Part shown: positions 1 through 7,664 of the stretch, one piece after another
How the letters are laid out: every line of letters begins with the position of its first letter
How positions within the stretch are numbered: position 1 is the stretch's first letter
Assembly: GCA_016198585.1 (NCBI GenBank)
Contig: JACQII010000013.1
Location: forward strand, 20,323-84,322
Source: Candidatus Aenigmatarchaeota archaeon
GTDB lineage: Archaea > Aenigmatarchaeota > Aenigmatarchaeia > QMZP01
DNA: 64,000 bases
Direction of reading: 5' to 3'
Notes under the pieces: generated by a model
What the model saw: the letters and a program-made list of their open reading frames with translations, nothing else
Told to the model about the DNA's origin: nothing
Database searches by the model: none
Program-made: the position numbers and the translations under genes

Positions 1-96
1 CGCTTCGGGAGGATTTGAATTCTCGGGCTCGGCCGGCGCGGCCGTGCATCCTGCGAGCGCGACGACCGCGACCACGAGGAAGGCTGCGACCCGCAT
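1..96 (-). CDS. Lipoprotein N-terminus, cut by window edge
   Basis: The first 32 codons of an exported protein run off the left edge. A hydrophobic stretch (MRVAAFLVVAVVALAGC) ends in a lipobox-like LAGC, followed by an Ala/Pro/Glu-rich segment, as in archaeal lipoproteins tethered outside the membrane. A TATA-like stretch (TAATAGTATCT on the minus strand) lies just upstream. The mature domain is outside the window, so no function can be given. Confidence 0.55.
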   Translation of the reverse strand, partial: MRVAAFLVVAVVALAGCTAAPAEPENSNPPEA

Positions 97-132
97 AGAT
101 ACTATTACGGCGCGCCGCGGCTTAAAGCTGCA

Positions 133-1353
133 CTAGCGGCCCAGTGCCGACCGGATGCCCCAGCCCTTGTAGTGGAAGTTGCGCACCGGGCGCATGTCGC
201 TGTTGGCCCCCAACGAGAGCAGCCGGGAGATGAGCGGCATGATCAGGATCGTGAAGATGACGACCCCGAGCACGATGGTGTAGGCGTGGGCCGTGATCAG
301 GCCGGCCACGTGCAGGATGTTGGCGATGATGATGGTGTACTCGCCCCGCGGGACCATGCTCACGCCGATGAGCTTCGCCTCGCCGCGCGAGAGCCGCGCG
401 AAGCCGGACATCACGCCGCAGCCGATCACCTTCGCGAGGGCCGCCACGATGCCGAGGAGGACGATGAGCCAGATCGAGCTGAAAAAGCTCCCGATGTCGA
501 AGGCGACCGCGCTGTAGGCCATGAAGAGCGGGATGAAGAACCCGTAGCCGATCACCTTGGCCTTGGGGAACACGTACTTCTCCACGAGCGGGCTCCGGTT
601 CATGGCCATCCCGACCAGGAATGCTGCAGTGACGCCGGCGATGCCGATCCGCTCGCTGATGAAGGCGATCACGAAGACCACGGCGACGGCGACCGAGACC
701 AGGATCTGCTCGTCCTTCACCCGCTGCGAGACGTGCAGGACGTGGCCCACGGCCTTCGACCCAGCCGTGAGCAGGATGAAGAAGAACCCGAGGATGCCGA
801 AGAAGAGGCTGACCGCCTTCCAGATGTCCACCTGGCCGACCGAGACATAGGTCCCGAGCATCGAGAGCGCCAGCAGCGCGATCACGTCGTCCGCGATGGC
901 TACCGAGACCAGCATGCGGCCGCCCGAGGTCTGCAGCTTCCCTGAATCGGCCACCGTGCGCAGGGAGATGGCCGTGCTCGTCGCCATGAGGGTGACCGCC
1001 ACGAAGAGGGCGGTCTGCGGATCGCCGAAGATCGTCAGGCCCACGAAGAAGCCGGCCACGAGCGAGAGCATCGCGCCGGCGAGCGCGATGACGGTCGAAG
1101 CGTAGAGGTTGTCCTTGAACTCCTCGAACTTGGTCGAGAGCCCGATCAGGAACAGCAGGAACAGCGCGCCGATGCCCGCGACCTCCGCGAGGATGCCGTT
1201 GTTGGCAGGGACGAGACCGAGGAATGCGCCGAAGAGGATCCCGGCGAAGATCTCGCCCAGCAGGGTCGAGAGCCCGAGCTTGGTGAATGCGTAGCCGAAA
1301 ACCTTGGCGCCCATCAGCAGCAGGGCTATGTTGAGAAGAAGTTCGCCCGCCAT
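133..1353 (-). CDS. Cation/proton antiporter, CPA2 (Kef-type) family
   Basis: This 406-residue polytopic membrane protein has about 12 hydrophobic segments throughout. The N-terminal half carries the Kef/NapA-type signature (LLGEIFAGILFGAFLG and the FLIGL stretch) and the middle carries the charged IADDVIALL helix, where paired Asp residues carry ions in this family. It probably exchanges Na+ or K+ for H+. There is no C-terminal TrkA-N regulatory domain; the protein stops after the last TM helix with a short basic tail. The promoter-like CTATTTAAG lies upstream of the start at about 1408. Ion specificity cannot be told from sequence. Confidence 0.85.
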   Translation of the reverse strand: MAGELLLNIALLLMGAKVFGYAFTKLGLSTLLGEIFAGILFGAFLGLVPANNGILAEVAGIGALFLLFLIGLSTKFEEFKDNLYASTVIALAGAMLSLVAGFFVGLTIFGDPQTALFVAVTLMATSTAISLRTVADSGKLQTSGGRMLVSVAIADDVIALLALSMLGTYVSVGQVDIWKAVSLFFGILGFFFILLTAGSKAVGHVLHVSQRVKDEQILVSVAVAVVFVIAFISERIGIAGVTAAFLVGMAMNRSPLVEKYVFPKAKVIGYGFFIPLFMAYSAVAFDIGSFFSSIWLIVLLGIVAALAKVIGCGVMSGFARLSRGEAKLIGVSMVPRGEYTIIIANILHVAGLITAHAYTIVLGVVIFTILIMPLISRLLSLGANSDMRPVRNFHYKGWGIRSALGR

Positions 1354-1528
1354 ACCCCGCCCCTCATTGATCCCGCGCCCCCGGACTTTACTATAGGAGC
1401 CAGCCCCTATTTAAGCGCCCGGAAGGCGCTTATAAGCTGCCGCCCGCGGCGATCGTTCCATGGCCGACAGATGCCGCTTATGGGGTGAAACAATCGCCTT
1501 GCGCGCGGTGGGGGAGGGGGAGGACGCT

Positions 1529-1879
1529 TCAGGAGCCGTAGTAGAACTTCTCGTGGACGACCTTGCCGTCCTTCCAGCGGCGGATCGCGACCTGGGTTCT
1601 CCGGACCCGGGTGCCGTCCTGGAGGGTGAAGTCGAAAAACCATTCCGCTACGCTCACGTCGCCGGTGGCCGCCGTGGCCCGGAGCTCCGCGCCATGGAAC
1701 TCCTTGACCGCGGCGACGAACTGCTCCTCGTACGCGCGGCTGGCCGCCTTGCCCATGCGGGGCGGGGTCTCATTGTCCTGCATCACGACCTCGTCAGCAT
1801 AGAAGCGGTCGAATGCCTCCAGGATCTTGCCCTCGCCGATCATCCGGTCCAGCTCATCGGAGAGCGCCTTGACGTCCAT
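1529..1879 (-). CDS. SnoaL-like (NTF2-fold) small protein
   Basis: This 116-residue soluble protein has the pattern of SnoaL/DUF4440-type NTF2-fold proteins: an N-terminal helix pair (EAFDRFYADEVVMQDNE), then strands with RRTQVAIRRWKDGKVVHEKF near the C-terminus. These proteins bind or isomerise small molecules, but the pocket residues do not identify a substrate here. A TATA-like CTTTATAAGG lies about 25 bp before the start, and a 16-bp palindrome lies farther upstream (1956-1971). Function is unknown beyond the fold. Confidence 0.7.
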   Translation of the reverse strand: MDVKALSDELDRMIGEGKILEAFDRFYADEVVMQDNETPPRMGKAASRAYEEQFVAAVKEFHGAELRATAATGDVSVAEWFFDFTLQDGTRVRRTQVAIRRWKDGKVVHEKFYYGS

Positions 1880-1955
1880 AAGAGCAGGTGGTGACAGACC
1901 TTATAAAGGCGCTTCCCATCCGCCCGGCCAACAACCACCCGATCGATCTTCGAGA

Positions 1956-1971
1956 CATAGTGATCACTATG
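1956..1971. promoter_or_regulatory. 16-bp perfect palindrome, putative operator
   Basis: CATAGTGATCACTATG is a perfect 16-bp palindrome in the gap between the SnoaL-like gene (start 1879, minus) and the end of the M42 peptidase gene. It lies about 45 bp upstream of the TATA-like CTTTATAAGG of the SnoaL-like gene, a position suited to an activator or repressor dimer. The regulator is not identifiable. Confidence 0.4.
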
Positions 1972-2032
1972 ACCCTGTAGTGACTTCAGGGATTAAATAC
2001 GTTGCCCCGCAGGCGCCAGGGCAGCAACTCGT

Positions 2033-3052
2033 TCAGACCGGGCACGTCAGAGGCGGCTTCTTCAGCAGCTCGAGGAGCAGGCGGATCGTGTGGCGGACGT
2101 CGACCATGCTGGCGATGCCCATCGTGGTGTGGATGTTCCGCACCGGCACGGCCAGGACCGCGGTCGGGATCCCGCCCTTCGTGGTCTGGATCACGGTCGC
2201 GTCCGTCGTCCCCTCCTCGAGGGCCTCGAGCTGGTAGGGGATCTTGAGCTTCTTCGCGGTCGCCTTGAGCCAGTCCACGATGCAAGTGTTCGAGATGAAT
2301 TCGCCGTCCTTGATGGTGATGCACGGTCCCTTGCCGAGCCAGCGGGTCGGGTCCTCGAAGACGTCGTTTGCGTGGGTCGTGTCGACGGCGATGCCCCAGT
2401 CCGGGCTGATCTGGAACGCGGGCGTGCGGGCGCCAAAGAGCCCGAACTCCTCCTGGACGGTGAAGACGAAGTACAGGTCGGCAGGCGAGCGCTTCAGCAG
2501 CCGCGCCACCTCGAGCAGGATGTAGCAGCCCAGGCGGTTGTCGAGGGCCTTCCCGAAGATCGCGTCTCCTGAACTGCAGCAGGGAGGGCTCTCGAGGTGG
2601 ACGTAGGAGCCGATCTCCACTCCCTGCTTGCGCAGCTCGTTCCTGGTCAAAGTCGTGTCGACGAAGATGTCCTCGATCGTCGGGATCGTCTTGATGAACT
2701 TCCCGGCGGAGAGGTCGTTGGTGGTGATCACGCCGTGGATCCTCCCGGCCTTGGCCGGGATGTGGACCGGCGTCCCGATGAAGGCCACAGGGTCGATGCC
2801 GCCGATCGCCGTGCAGTAGACCATGCCGCGGGCGTCGATCCGCTTCACCATCAGGCCGATCTCGTCCATGTGGGCGGCGAGCATCACCTTCGGTCCCTTC
2901 CCCCGCTTGTGGGCCACGAGGTTGCCCATCTGGTCCACGGAAATCTCATCGACAAACGGGCGGATCTTCTCCTCCACGTACGCCCTGACCACGCCTTCCT
3001 TCCCGCTCACGCCGAAGAAGGCGAGCAGCTGGCTGAGCGTGCGGTCAGGCAT
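2033..3052 (-). CDS. M42 family aminopeptidase / endoglucanase-like
   Basis: This 339-residue cytosolic metallopeptidase belongs to the TET/M42 family, which forms large self-compartmentalised particles and trims peptides. The metal and catalytic residues are all visible: His-Asp in AAHMDEIGLM, Asp in ALDNRLGCY, the Glu pair in VQEEFGLFGAR, Asp in GIAVDTTH, and the C-terminal His in VRNIHTTMG. Length is normal for the family. It is probably a general aminopeptidase involved in peptide recycling; residue preference cannot be read. Confidence 0.88.
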   Translation of the reverse strand: MPDRTLSQLLAFFGVSGKEGVVRAYVEEKIRPFVDEISVDQMGNLVAHKRGKGPKVMLAAHMDEIGLMVKRIDARGMVYCTAIGGIDPVAFIGTPVHIPAKAGRIHGVITTNDLSAGKFIKTIPTIEDIFVDTTLTRNELRKQGVEIGSYVHLESPPCCSSGDAIFGKALDNRLGCYILLEVARLLKRSPADLYFVFTVQEEFGLFGARTPAFQISPDWGIAVDTTHANDVFEDPTRWLGKGPCITIKDGEFISNTCIVDWLKATAKKLKIPYQLEALEEGTTDATVIQTTKGGIPTAVLAVPVRNIHTTMGIASMVDVRHTIRLLLELLKKPPLTCPV

Positions 3053-3110
3053 GCTTGTACTTGTCCATGGAGACTAATAAACGATGCGACCAATTCAGCT
3101 CTTTGAACCT

Positions 3111-3431
3111 TCAGACCGCCCGGATGACGTCGCAGTATTCGTCGACCTCGACGAAGTGGCTTGCAGTCGCGCCGAATGACGGGCACTGGTTGGCAGACAG
3201 GTCGTCCACCGGGAGGCGCGGCGCGTGCGCGACGTCGCAAACCCAGCCCTCCTGCAACTGGTCGGCGAGACAGGGGCCTGCCGACAGGTCCCGGCCCTGC
3301 TCGGCCGCGAGCTTGCAGAGCAGCACGCAGGCGGTCGTCGCCCGCACCTGCTCCTTGTCCACCTCTCCCGGGACGGTGCAGCCGCTGACCGCGATCACAA
3401 TCATAACGGTGAGGAGAATTGCAGGCTTCAT
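3111..3431 (-). CDS. Cys-rich putative lipoprotein
   Basis: This 106-residue exported protein has a signal sequence with a lipobox (IAVSGC) and a mature part with seven further cysteines. The start at 3431 was chosen because the upstream in-frame extension lacks signal-peptide character. The many Cys suggest disulfides or metal binding, consistent with the thiol chemistry encoded downstream. I do not recognise the family. Confidence 0.55.
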   Translation of the reverse strand: MKPAILLTVMIVIAVSGCTVPGEVDKEQVRATTACVLLCKLAAEQGRDLSAGPCLADQLQEGWVCDVAHAPRLPVDDLSANQCPSFGATASHFVEVDEYCDVIRAV

Positions 3432-3532
3432 GTCACATTCTTTTCTTTGGTGATTAAAAACCTTGCTCTTGGCAGGTGACCATTCACAATGAAAACAGAA
3501 TTCTAGACCAGTTGAGGGTTTCTTTTTTTTCA

Positions 3533-4486
3533 TTAGTCTCGTTTTAAAATAAATACCCGTTCCCCACTCTTGTTTTTTGCTGAAATCTTTATCATAGAGA
3601 AGTTATCAATGCCATCACCGCCCACCGTGGCAAGTCTATACCTCCCTTCAGACTCGGGAAGAAATACAAAGTTTACATCTATTTCCTTCTCATCAATCAC
3701 TCCCCTGAAATTCATGACCCAGGCTAGTTGTCCATTCACTTCTTTTTTCTCATACTTTGAGATATTGAGAGGAAGTCTTTCTTCCCGAACATCCAAGGCA
3801 ATAGTGGCTGTAATTACCGCGACCTTACGTCTTATGCCCTGATGATCAAACCATAAGTCTGGAGGTTTTAACTCCAAATTCTCTATATGGCAACCTTTTG
3901 AATAACTCTTGTCGCTTCTATTGATAAATTCTAGAAGTAAATCTCTCATTGATTTTCTTTGAGACTTCTCTGTGATAAAAACGTTGTCACGCCAGCTGAA
4001 TGACATTGGATGAACGGGAGGTTCTTCAAGGGTAATATGTGGCGCTTTAACCACTCGAAGATTGGGGATGCGGACCGGAGCATAGTCCAATAGGAGGGGG
4101 AGGGGATATGACGCTCTTTTCAGTTCCTCGAGGGTCATCAAGGATATAAAAGGCCCGTATTTTGTTACGGCTTCTGTTATAGCCGGTTGGGTATAACCAG
4201 CTGTCGAAACGCAAATCAATCTATGAGCGCCGACAGATTTCATTTTTTCGATCCAAGATTGAAGTGTTTCTATGCCCACCTTTTCATTTCTGTCTTGAAC
4301 TTCAACAACCGCAACAAACTGTCTCTCCGGTATTCCGTATCTAATAACAACATCAAATTGTCTTGAATTACCACTATGGACATCTTTTAACTTCACATTA
4401 TACTCCACTGAGGAGTCTGAGGACAGCGACTTTTCAAGAAGAGATACCATTTTTTCTATCGATTTCCATCTAGGTGTCCTTTGCAT
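3533..4486 (-). CDS. AT-rich restriction-endonuclease-like protein
   Basis: This 317-residue protein is of unknown family. The N-terminal third looks like a PD-(D/E)xK nuclease core: FDVVIRYG, then VAVVEVQDR (a variant E-x-Q in place of E-x-K), a helix, then HRLICVSTAGYTQPA. This pattern occurs in Mrr-like and related restriction or repair nucleases. The C-terminal two thirds (about 120-317) match nothing I know. The gene is clearly more AT-rich than its neighbours and uses A/T-ending codons, which suggests recent transfer. Its role may be defence against foreign DNA, but this is unproven. Confidence 0.5.
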   Translation of the reverse strand: MQRTPRWKSIEKMVSLLEKSLSSDSSVEYNVKLKDVHSGNSRQFDVVIRYGIPERQFVAVVEVQDRNEKVGIETLQSWIEKMKSVGAHRLICVSTAGYTQPAITEAVTKYGPFISLMTLEELKRASYPLPLLLDYAPVRIPNLRVVKAPHITLEEPPVHPMSFSWRDNVFITEKSQRKSMRDLLLEFINRSDKSYSKGCHIENLELKPPDLWFDHQGIRRKVAVITATIALDVREERLPLNISKYEKKEVNGQLAWVMNFRGVIDEKEIDVNFVFLPESEGRYRLATVGGDGIDNFSMIKISAKNKSGERVFILKRD

Positions 4487-4502
4487 ATACTCACCTTTGA
4501 GA

Positions 4503-5312
4503 TCAGTGTTCTGGAGCCCGTCTAAATAGAGTTTTACGTTTCGGATTCATATACAGATTTTCTTGTCGTCGCTGTGTGAATAGCGCCGCGTACGCCTCGA
4601 TCTTCTGCTTCGCGGCGCGAAGATGCCAGTCCGTCCGCTGCGCGCGCCGCACGAACTCGTCCGCTGCCCGCTCATCGGCGCTGAGGTCGGCGGAGAAGTT
4701 CCGCAGCAGCGAGAACGGCGAGAACCGTAGCAATGCAGCCGAGAGCTTGAAGGCCGACGACCTCGCCTGCAAGTGGTGCAGCTCATGGAGGAGGACGGCT
4801 TCGACTTCCTTCGGCCGCAGGACATCGAGCAGTCCCGCGGAGACGAAGACTGCGGACGCGAGGCTGCGGAACGAGAACGCGACCGGCTTCGCCATGTCCA
4901 GCACGTACAGCCCAGGCGCGCGGATCCCGAGCTTGCGCGCATGCGCCCGGAGGAAGCGGGTCCACGGGCCCCTCCCTACTGCCGCTGAGCGGCGGATGTA
5001 GATGGCCGGGATGATCACGAACCCGGCGACCGCGGAGAGCAGGAGCGTCGTCGGCAGCGCGAGCAGCGCGAGGCCAACCGGATGCTCGAAGCACGGCAGG
5101 CAGAAGAAGCCGCAGGCCATGTTGGTGGTGAACAGGACGGCTGGGAAGACCAGCGCAGTGAGGTGTCCATAGATCAGGCCGATCTTGGCCTTGTGGGAGA
5201 GCACGAACGACCGGAGCGCGATGACGGCGACAACGGCGAACGAGAGCGAGATGGCGGAGAGGATGGTCTTGGTCTGGTCGACGGTCACCTGGACCAGGCA
5301 GGCCTCAATCAT
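4503..5312 (-). CDS. Membrane zinc metalloprotease, BlaR1/M48-M56-like
   Basis: This 269-residue protein has about four N-terminal TM helices (1-110), then a cytosolic M48/M56 protease domain with the zinc motif HELHH and a downstream acidic helix (ADLSADERAADEF) that probably gives the third ligand. It starts inside the last codons of the BlaI-like repressor gene (8-bp overlap), so the two are translationally coupled. In bacteria, BlaR1/MecR1 proteases relieve BlaI/MecI repression on sensing a signal. Here no penicillin-binding sensor domain is seen; the sensor would be the membrane part. The signal is unknown, but the neighbours point to thiol or metal stress. Confidence 0.72.
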   Translation of the reverse strand: MIEACLVQVTVDQTKTILSAISLSFAVVAVIALRSFVLSHKAKIGLIYGHLTALVFPAVLFTTNMACGFFCLPCFEHPVGLALLALPTTLLLSAVAGFVIIPAIYIRRSAAVGRGPWTRFLRAHARKLGIRAPGLYVLDMAKPVAFSFRSLASAVFVSAGLLDVLRPKEVEAVLLHELHHLQARSSAFKLSAALLRFSPFSLLRNFSADLSADERAADEFVRRAQRTDWHLRAAKQKIEAYAALFTQRRQENLYMNPKRKTLFRRAPEH

Positions 5313-5679
5313 CAGACTCCCTCTTGCCGAACCGGTCGTTGAAGTAGTTCACTGCCACGTCGCCGAAGCTGCCGATGAGCGTGTTCACCGCCGAGTCGAT
5401 CAGCGACCGCTCGAATCCGTCCTTGGAGTCGAGGGAGTAGTAGACGTAGTGCGGCCCTCCCTGGCCGGGCTCGACCTTCCTGCCCACGGCCTTCCGCGTG
5501 TGGAGCCGGTCCAGGCTGACCGCGACCGACGTCAGAGCGGTCCGGGTCTTGAGGTGCGCGTGGATGTCCCGGACGCGGGCGGTCTTCTTCTTCCAGAGAA
5601 TGCGGAGGATCTGCTCCTCGAGCGGCGAGAGGAACATCCCGACGCCCTTCTTGTGGAGCCGCAAGCTGACGGTCGCCAT
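5305..5679 (-). CDS. BlaI/MecI/CopY-type winged-helix repressor
   Basis: This 124-residue DNA-binding protein has the BlaI-type winged helix (LSPLEEQILRILWKKKTARV, a recognition helix with TSVAVSLDRLHTRKAVGRKV, and a wing with HYVYYSLD), then a dimerisation helix region. The start at 5679 fits a TATA box (TTTAAATTC, 5701-5709 on the opposite strand) about 22 bp upstream. It is coupled to the BlaR1-like protease and diverges from a dsbA-like gene. Two TTGCA-N5-TGCAA palindromes in the shared gap are likely operators, probably for this repressor (inference). Confidence 0.75.
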   Translation of the reverse strand: MATVSLRLHKKGVGMFLSPLEEQILRILWKKKTARVRDIHAHLKTRTALTSVAVSLDRLHTRKAVGRKVEPGQGGPHYVYYSLDSKDGFERSLIDSAVNTLIGSFGDVAVNYFNDRFGKRESDD

Positions 5680-5710
5680 GTTATTCCTTTCGCGTCCGGG
5701 TTTAAATTCT

Positions 5711-5725
5711 TTGCAAAAGCTGCAA
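5711..5725. promoter_or_regulatory. TTGCA-N5-TGCAA palindrome, operator site 1
   Basis: TTGCAAAAGCTGCAA is an inverted repeat with perfect 5-bp arms. It lies just outside the TATA of the BlaI-like gene and upstream of the TATA (5738-5749) of the dsbA-like gene at 5791. The same pattern recurs at 5765-5779 and at 12210-12224, before the second dsbA-like gene. It is the likely binding site of the BlaI-like repressor, although HxlR (11832) cannot be excluded. Confidence 0.55.
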
Positions 5726-5737
5726 GGCTTCAGATAA

Positions 5738-5749
5738 GTATTTAAATAT
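5738..5749 (+). promoter_or_regulatory. TATA box of the dsbA-like operon
   Basis: TATTTAAATATC is a strong archaeal TATA-like element between the two TTGCA palindromes and about 42 bp before the start codon at 5791. Binding at the second palindrome (5765-5779), near the expected transcription start, would block initiation. Confidence 0.5.
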
Positions 5750-5764
5750 CCTACGCGTAAAGTA

Positions 5765-5779
5765 TTACAAAAGTTGCAA
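5765..5779. promoter_or_regulatory. TTGCA-N5-TGCAA palindrome, operator site 2
   Basis: TTACAAAAGTTGCAA differs from the palindrome at 5711 by one base in the left arm. It sits between the TATA box and the start codon of the dsbA-like gene, a typical position for a repressor site. Confidence 0.5.
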
Positions 5780-5790
5780 GACGTGAGCCT

Positions 5791-6498
5791 ATGGCAGACC
5801 AGTCCAAGACCTTCGCAATCATGTTCGTGGCTGCCCTCCTCGGGTCGTATGCGGGAGGCAGCCTCTCCGGCTTCGCCGTGAGCGGCAACGCCGTCGGCCA
5901 AGTCGCAGCCGCGCCCACTCCCACCCCAACGCCGACCCCGACCGCCGCAGGAACCATCGCGCTCGCCGGCCTCGAGGACAACGACCCCGTGCTCGGAAGC
6001 GACGATGCGCCGGTGACGATCATCGAGTTCTCCGACTTCCAGTGCCCGTTCTGCGGCCGCTTCTACGACCAGACCGAACTGCAGCTGAAGCAGGACTATG
6101 TCGACACCGGCAAGCTCCGCATCATCTACCGCGACTTCCCCCTGAGCTTCCATCCTGAGGCCCAACCGGCTGCTGAAGCCGCAGAGTGTGCGAACGAGCA
6201 AGGCAAGTTCTGGGAGTTCCACGACAAGATTTTCGAGAACCAAGCCACCATGTCCGCGGCTGCCTACAAACAGTGGGCGTCCGATCTGGGGATGAACGTG
6301 GACCAGTTCACCTCCTGCGTCGAGACCGGGAAGTACCGCAGCGAGGTCCAGGCCGACCTTGACGCGGGCGTCGCTGCCGGCGTCTCCGGGACGCCCACGG
6401 TCTTCGTCGGGAAGACCGGCGGCCAGGGCGTGAAGATCGTCGGGGCCCAGCCCTACGACACCTTCAAGGGCGCGATCGAGAGTTTCCTGGCCGCGTGA
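5791..6498 (+). CDS. DsbA-like thiol-disulfide oxidoreductase (copy 1)
   Basis: This 235-residue exported Trx-fold protein has a membrane anchor at 7-29, an SGNAV motif (31-35), a Thr-Pro linker (about 41-52), then a DsbA/Thioredoxin_4 domain with active site FQCPFCGRFY and cis-Pro loop SGTPTVFVG. It probably forms or exchanges disulfides outside the membrane, with VKOR (17183) or CcdA-like proteins as electron partners. A second Cys pair (AAECANEQ and FTSCVETG) may be structural. It leads an operon with HMA and cupredoxin genes and has operator-like palindromes upstream. It is closely related to the gene at 12256. Confidence 0.88.
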   Translation: MADQSKTFAIMFVAALLGSYAGGSLSGFAVSGNAVGQVAAAPTPTPTPTPTAAGTIALAGLEDNDPVLGSDDAPVTIIEFSDFQCPFCGRFYDQTELQLKQDYVDTGKLRIIYRDFPLSFHPEAQPAAEAAECANEQGKFWEFHDKIFENQATMSAAAYKQWASDLGMNVDQFTSCVETGKYRSEVQADLDAGVAAGVSGTPTVFVGKTGGQGVKIVGAQPYDTFKGAIESFLAA

Positions 6499-6515
6499 GC
6501 CCGGAAGGTGAGACC

Positions 6516-6722
6516 ATGAAACAGACCTTGACGATCAAAGGCATGCATTGCACGAGCTGCGAGGGCCTCATGAAGGACATCCTCGCCGACTACGGCATCA
6601 CCCAGGTTTCCGCGGACTATAAGAAAGGACTCGTCACCTTCTCCGCGAACGGTCCTGTCCCTCTAGAGAAGATCACGGCCGAGATCAAAGCAGCCGGCTA
6701 TACGGTCGCGGGGGTCGCATGA
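6516..6722 (+). CDS. CopZ-like heavy-metal chaperone (HMA domain)
   Basis: This 68-residue single HMA domain has metal motif GMHCTSC near the N-terminus and the typical beta-alpha-beta-beta-alpha-beta length. It probably carries Cu(I) or another soft metal to the membrane proteins next door. The start is the ATG at 6516, preceded by GGTGAG; an upstream in-frame ATG at 6495 overlaps the dsbA stop and adds only seven residues. It overlaps the next gene by an ATGA. Confidence 0.88.
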   Translation: MKQTLTIKGMHCTSCEGLMKDILADYGITQVSADYKKGLVTFSANGPVPLEKITAEIKAAGYTVAGVA

Positions 6723-7663
6723 GCGAGATCGCGACCATCGCCGTGTCTGGCTTGCACTGCGGCAGCTGCGAAGTCGTCGTCCGCCGGGCCCTGGCTAAGG
6801 TCCCCGGCGTCGAGAAGGTCTCATTCACCGCTGACACCGTGACGGTCGACTACCAGCCCGGCCAGGCGACGCTCGAGACGATCGCCCGCACTATCGCGGC
6901 CAAGGGCTACCGCGCGACTGCGCCGGGCATCGACGCCCGCCCGCAGCGCAAGGGCCTCGCCGCCTCGTTCTCTGGGGCGTTCAAAGACCCTGCCCTGGAA
7001 GCGGAGCGGGAGACGTTCCAGACCGGCTTCATCACGGTCATCATCCTCATGGCCGCCCAGGCATTCATCCTGCGCGGCCTGTTCCCCGCTGCCGGAGCCT
7101 CGGCATCGATCCTCACCGGCTACCTGATCATCGCCGTCGCCGCGGTCGGCGCGTCGCTCTGGCACCTGACCTCCTTCCGGCGGCAGCTTTCGGGCATGAC
7201 CGGCATGATGATCGGCATGACCATCGGCATGGTCGCCGGCTTCCTCACCGGGGCCGTGGTAGGAGCGTCGAACGGCATCTTTATCGGGACGGTCTACGGT
7301 GTCGTCGCCGGCATGCTGGTCGGCAGCCTCGCCGGCAAGTGCTGCGGGATCATGGGCATCATGGAAGGCATGATGGCCGGGCTGATGAGCGGCGTCATGG
7401 GCGGAATGGTCCCGCTCATGTTCCTCAGCGAGAACGTCTTCCTCTTCCTGCCCATCCTTACCGGCGCGTGCCTGCTGATCCTGGGCGGCCTGGCCATCCA
7501 CATCAGCTGGGAAAACAAGGAATATGAGAAGGCCCACGGGAAGCCGGTCGAGCGGCGCCCTTTCGGCTTTATATCGTTCTTTTCCCTATGCTTCATAGTC
7601 ATCTTCCTGACGACGGTCCTGATGGTCATCGGACCCAAGTCAGCACTGATCCAGGTGATCTAG
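6719..7663 (+). CDS. HMA domain fused to Gly/Met-rich membrane domain
   Basis: This 314-residue protein has an N-terminal HMA domain (about 1-70, metal motif GLHCGSC), a linker to about 95, then six or so TM segments. The central part is unusual: repeated G-M/M-G steps (GMTGMMIGMTIGMVAGFLTG, then GIMGIMEGMMAGLMSG) and a CC in AGKCCGIMG. This Met/Cys/Gly-rich helical core could bind or pass Cu(I). There is no ATPase machinery. The context (CopZ-like gene before, cupredoxin after) supports metal transport or sensing. Substrate and mechanism are unknown. Confidence 0.75.
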   Translation: MSEIATIAVSGLHCGSCEVVVRRALAKVPGVEKVSFTADTVTVDYQPGQATLETIARTIAAKGYRATAPGIDARPQRKGLAASFSGAFKDPALEAERETFQTGFITVIILMAAQAFILRGLFPAAGASASILTGYLIIAVAAVGASLWHLTSFRRQLSGMTGMMIGMTIGMVAGFLTGAVVGASNGIFIGTVYGVVAGMLVGSLAGKCCGIMGIMEGMMAGLMSGVMGGMVPLMFLSENVFLFLPILTGACLLILGGLAIHISWENKEYEKAHGKPVERRPFGFISFFSLCFIVIFLTTVLMVIGPKSALIQVI

Positions 7664-7664
7664 C

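Noticed and set aside
1..30. tRNA T-arm-like GAATTCAAATCC on the minus strand at the left edge
   Set aside because: The flanking bases do not form a 5-bp stem, and the stretch is explained as codons of a lipoprotein.
172..945. Long open frame on the plus strand opposite the antiporter gene
   Set aside because: Its translation is rich in Asp/His/Arg with no hydrophobic core, typical of the shadow of a membrane-protein gene in GC-rich DNA.
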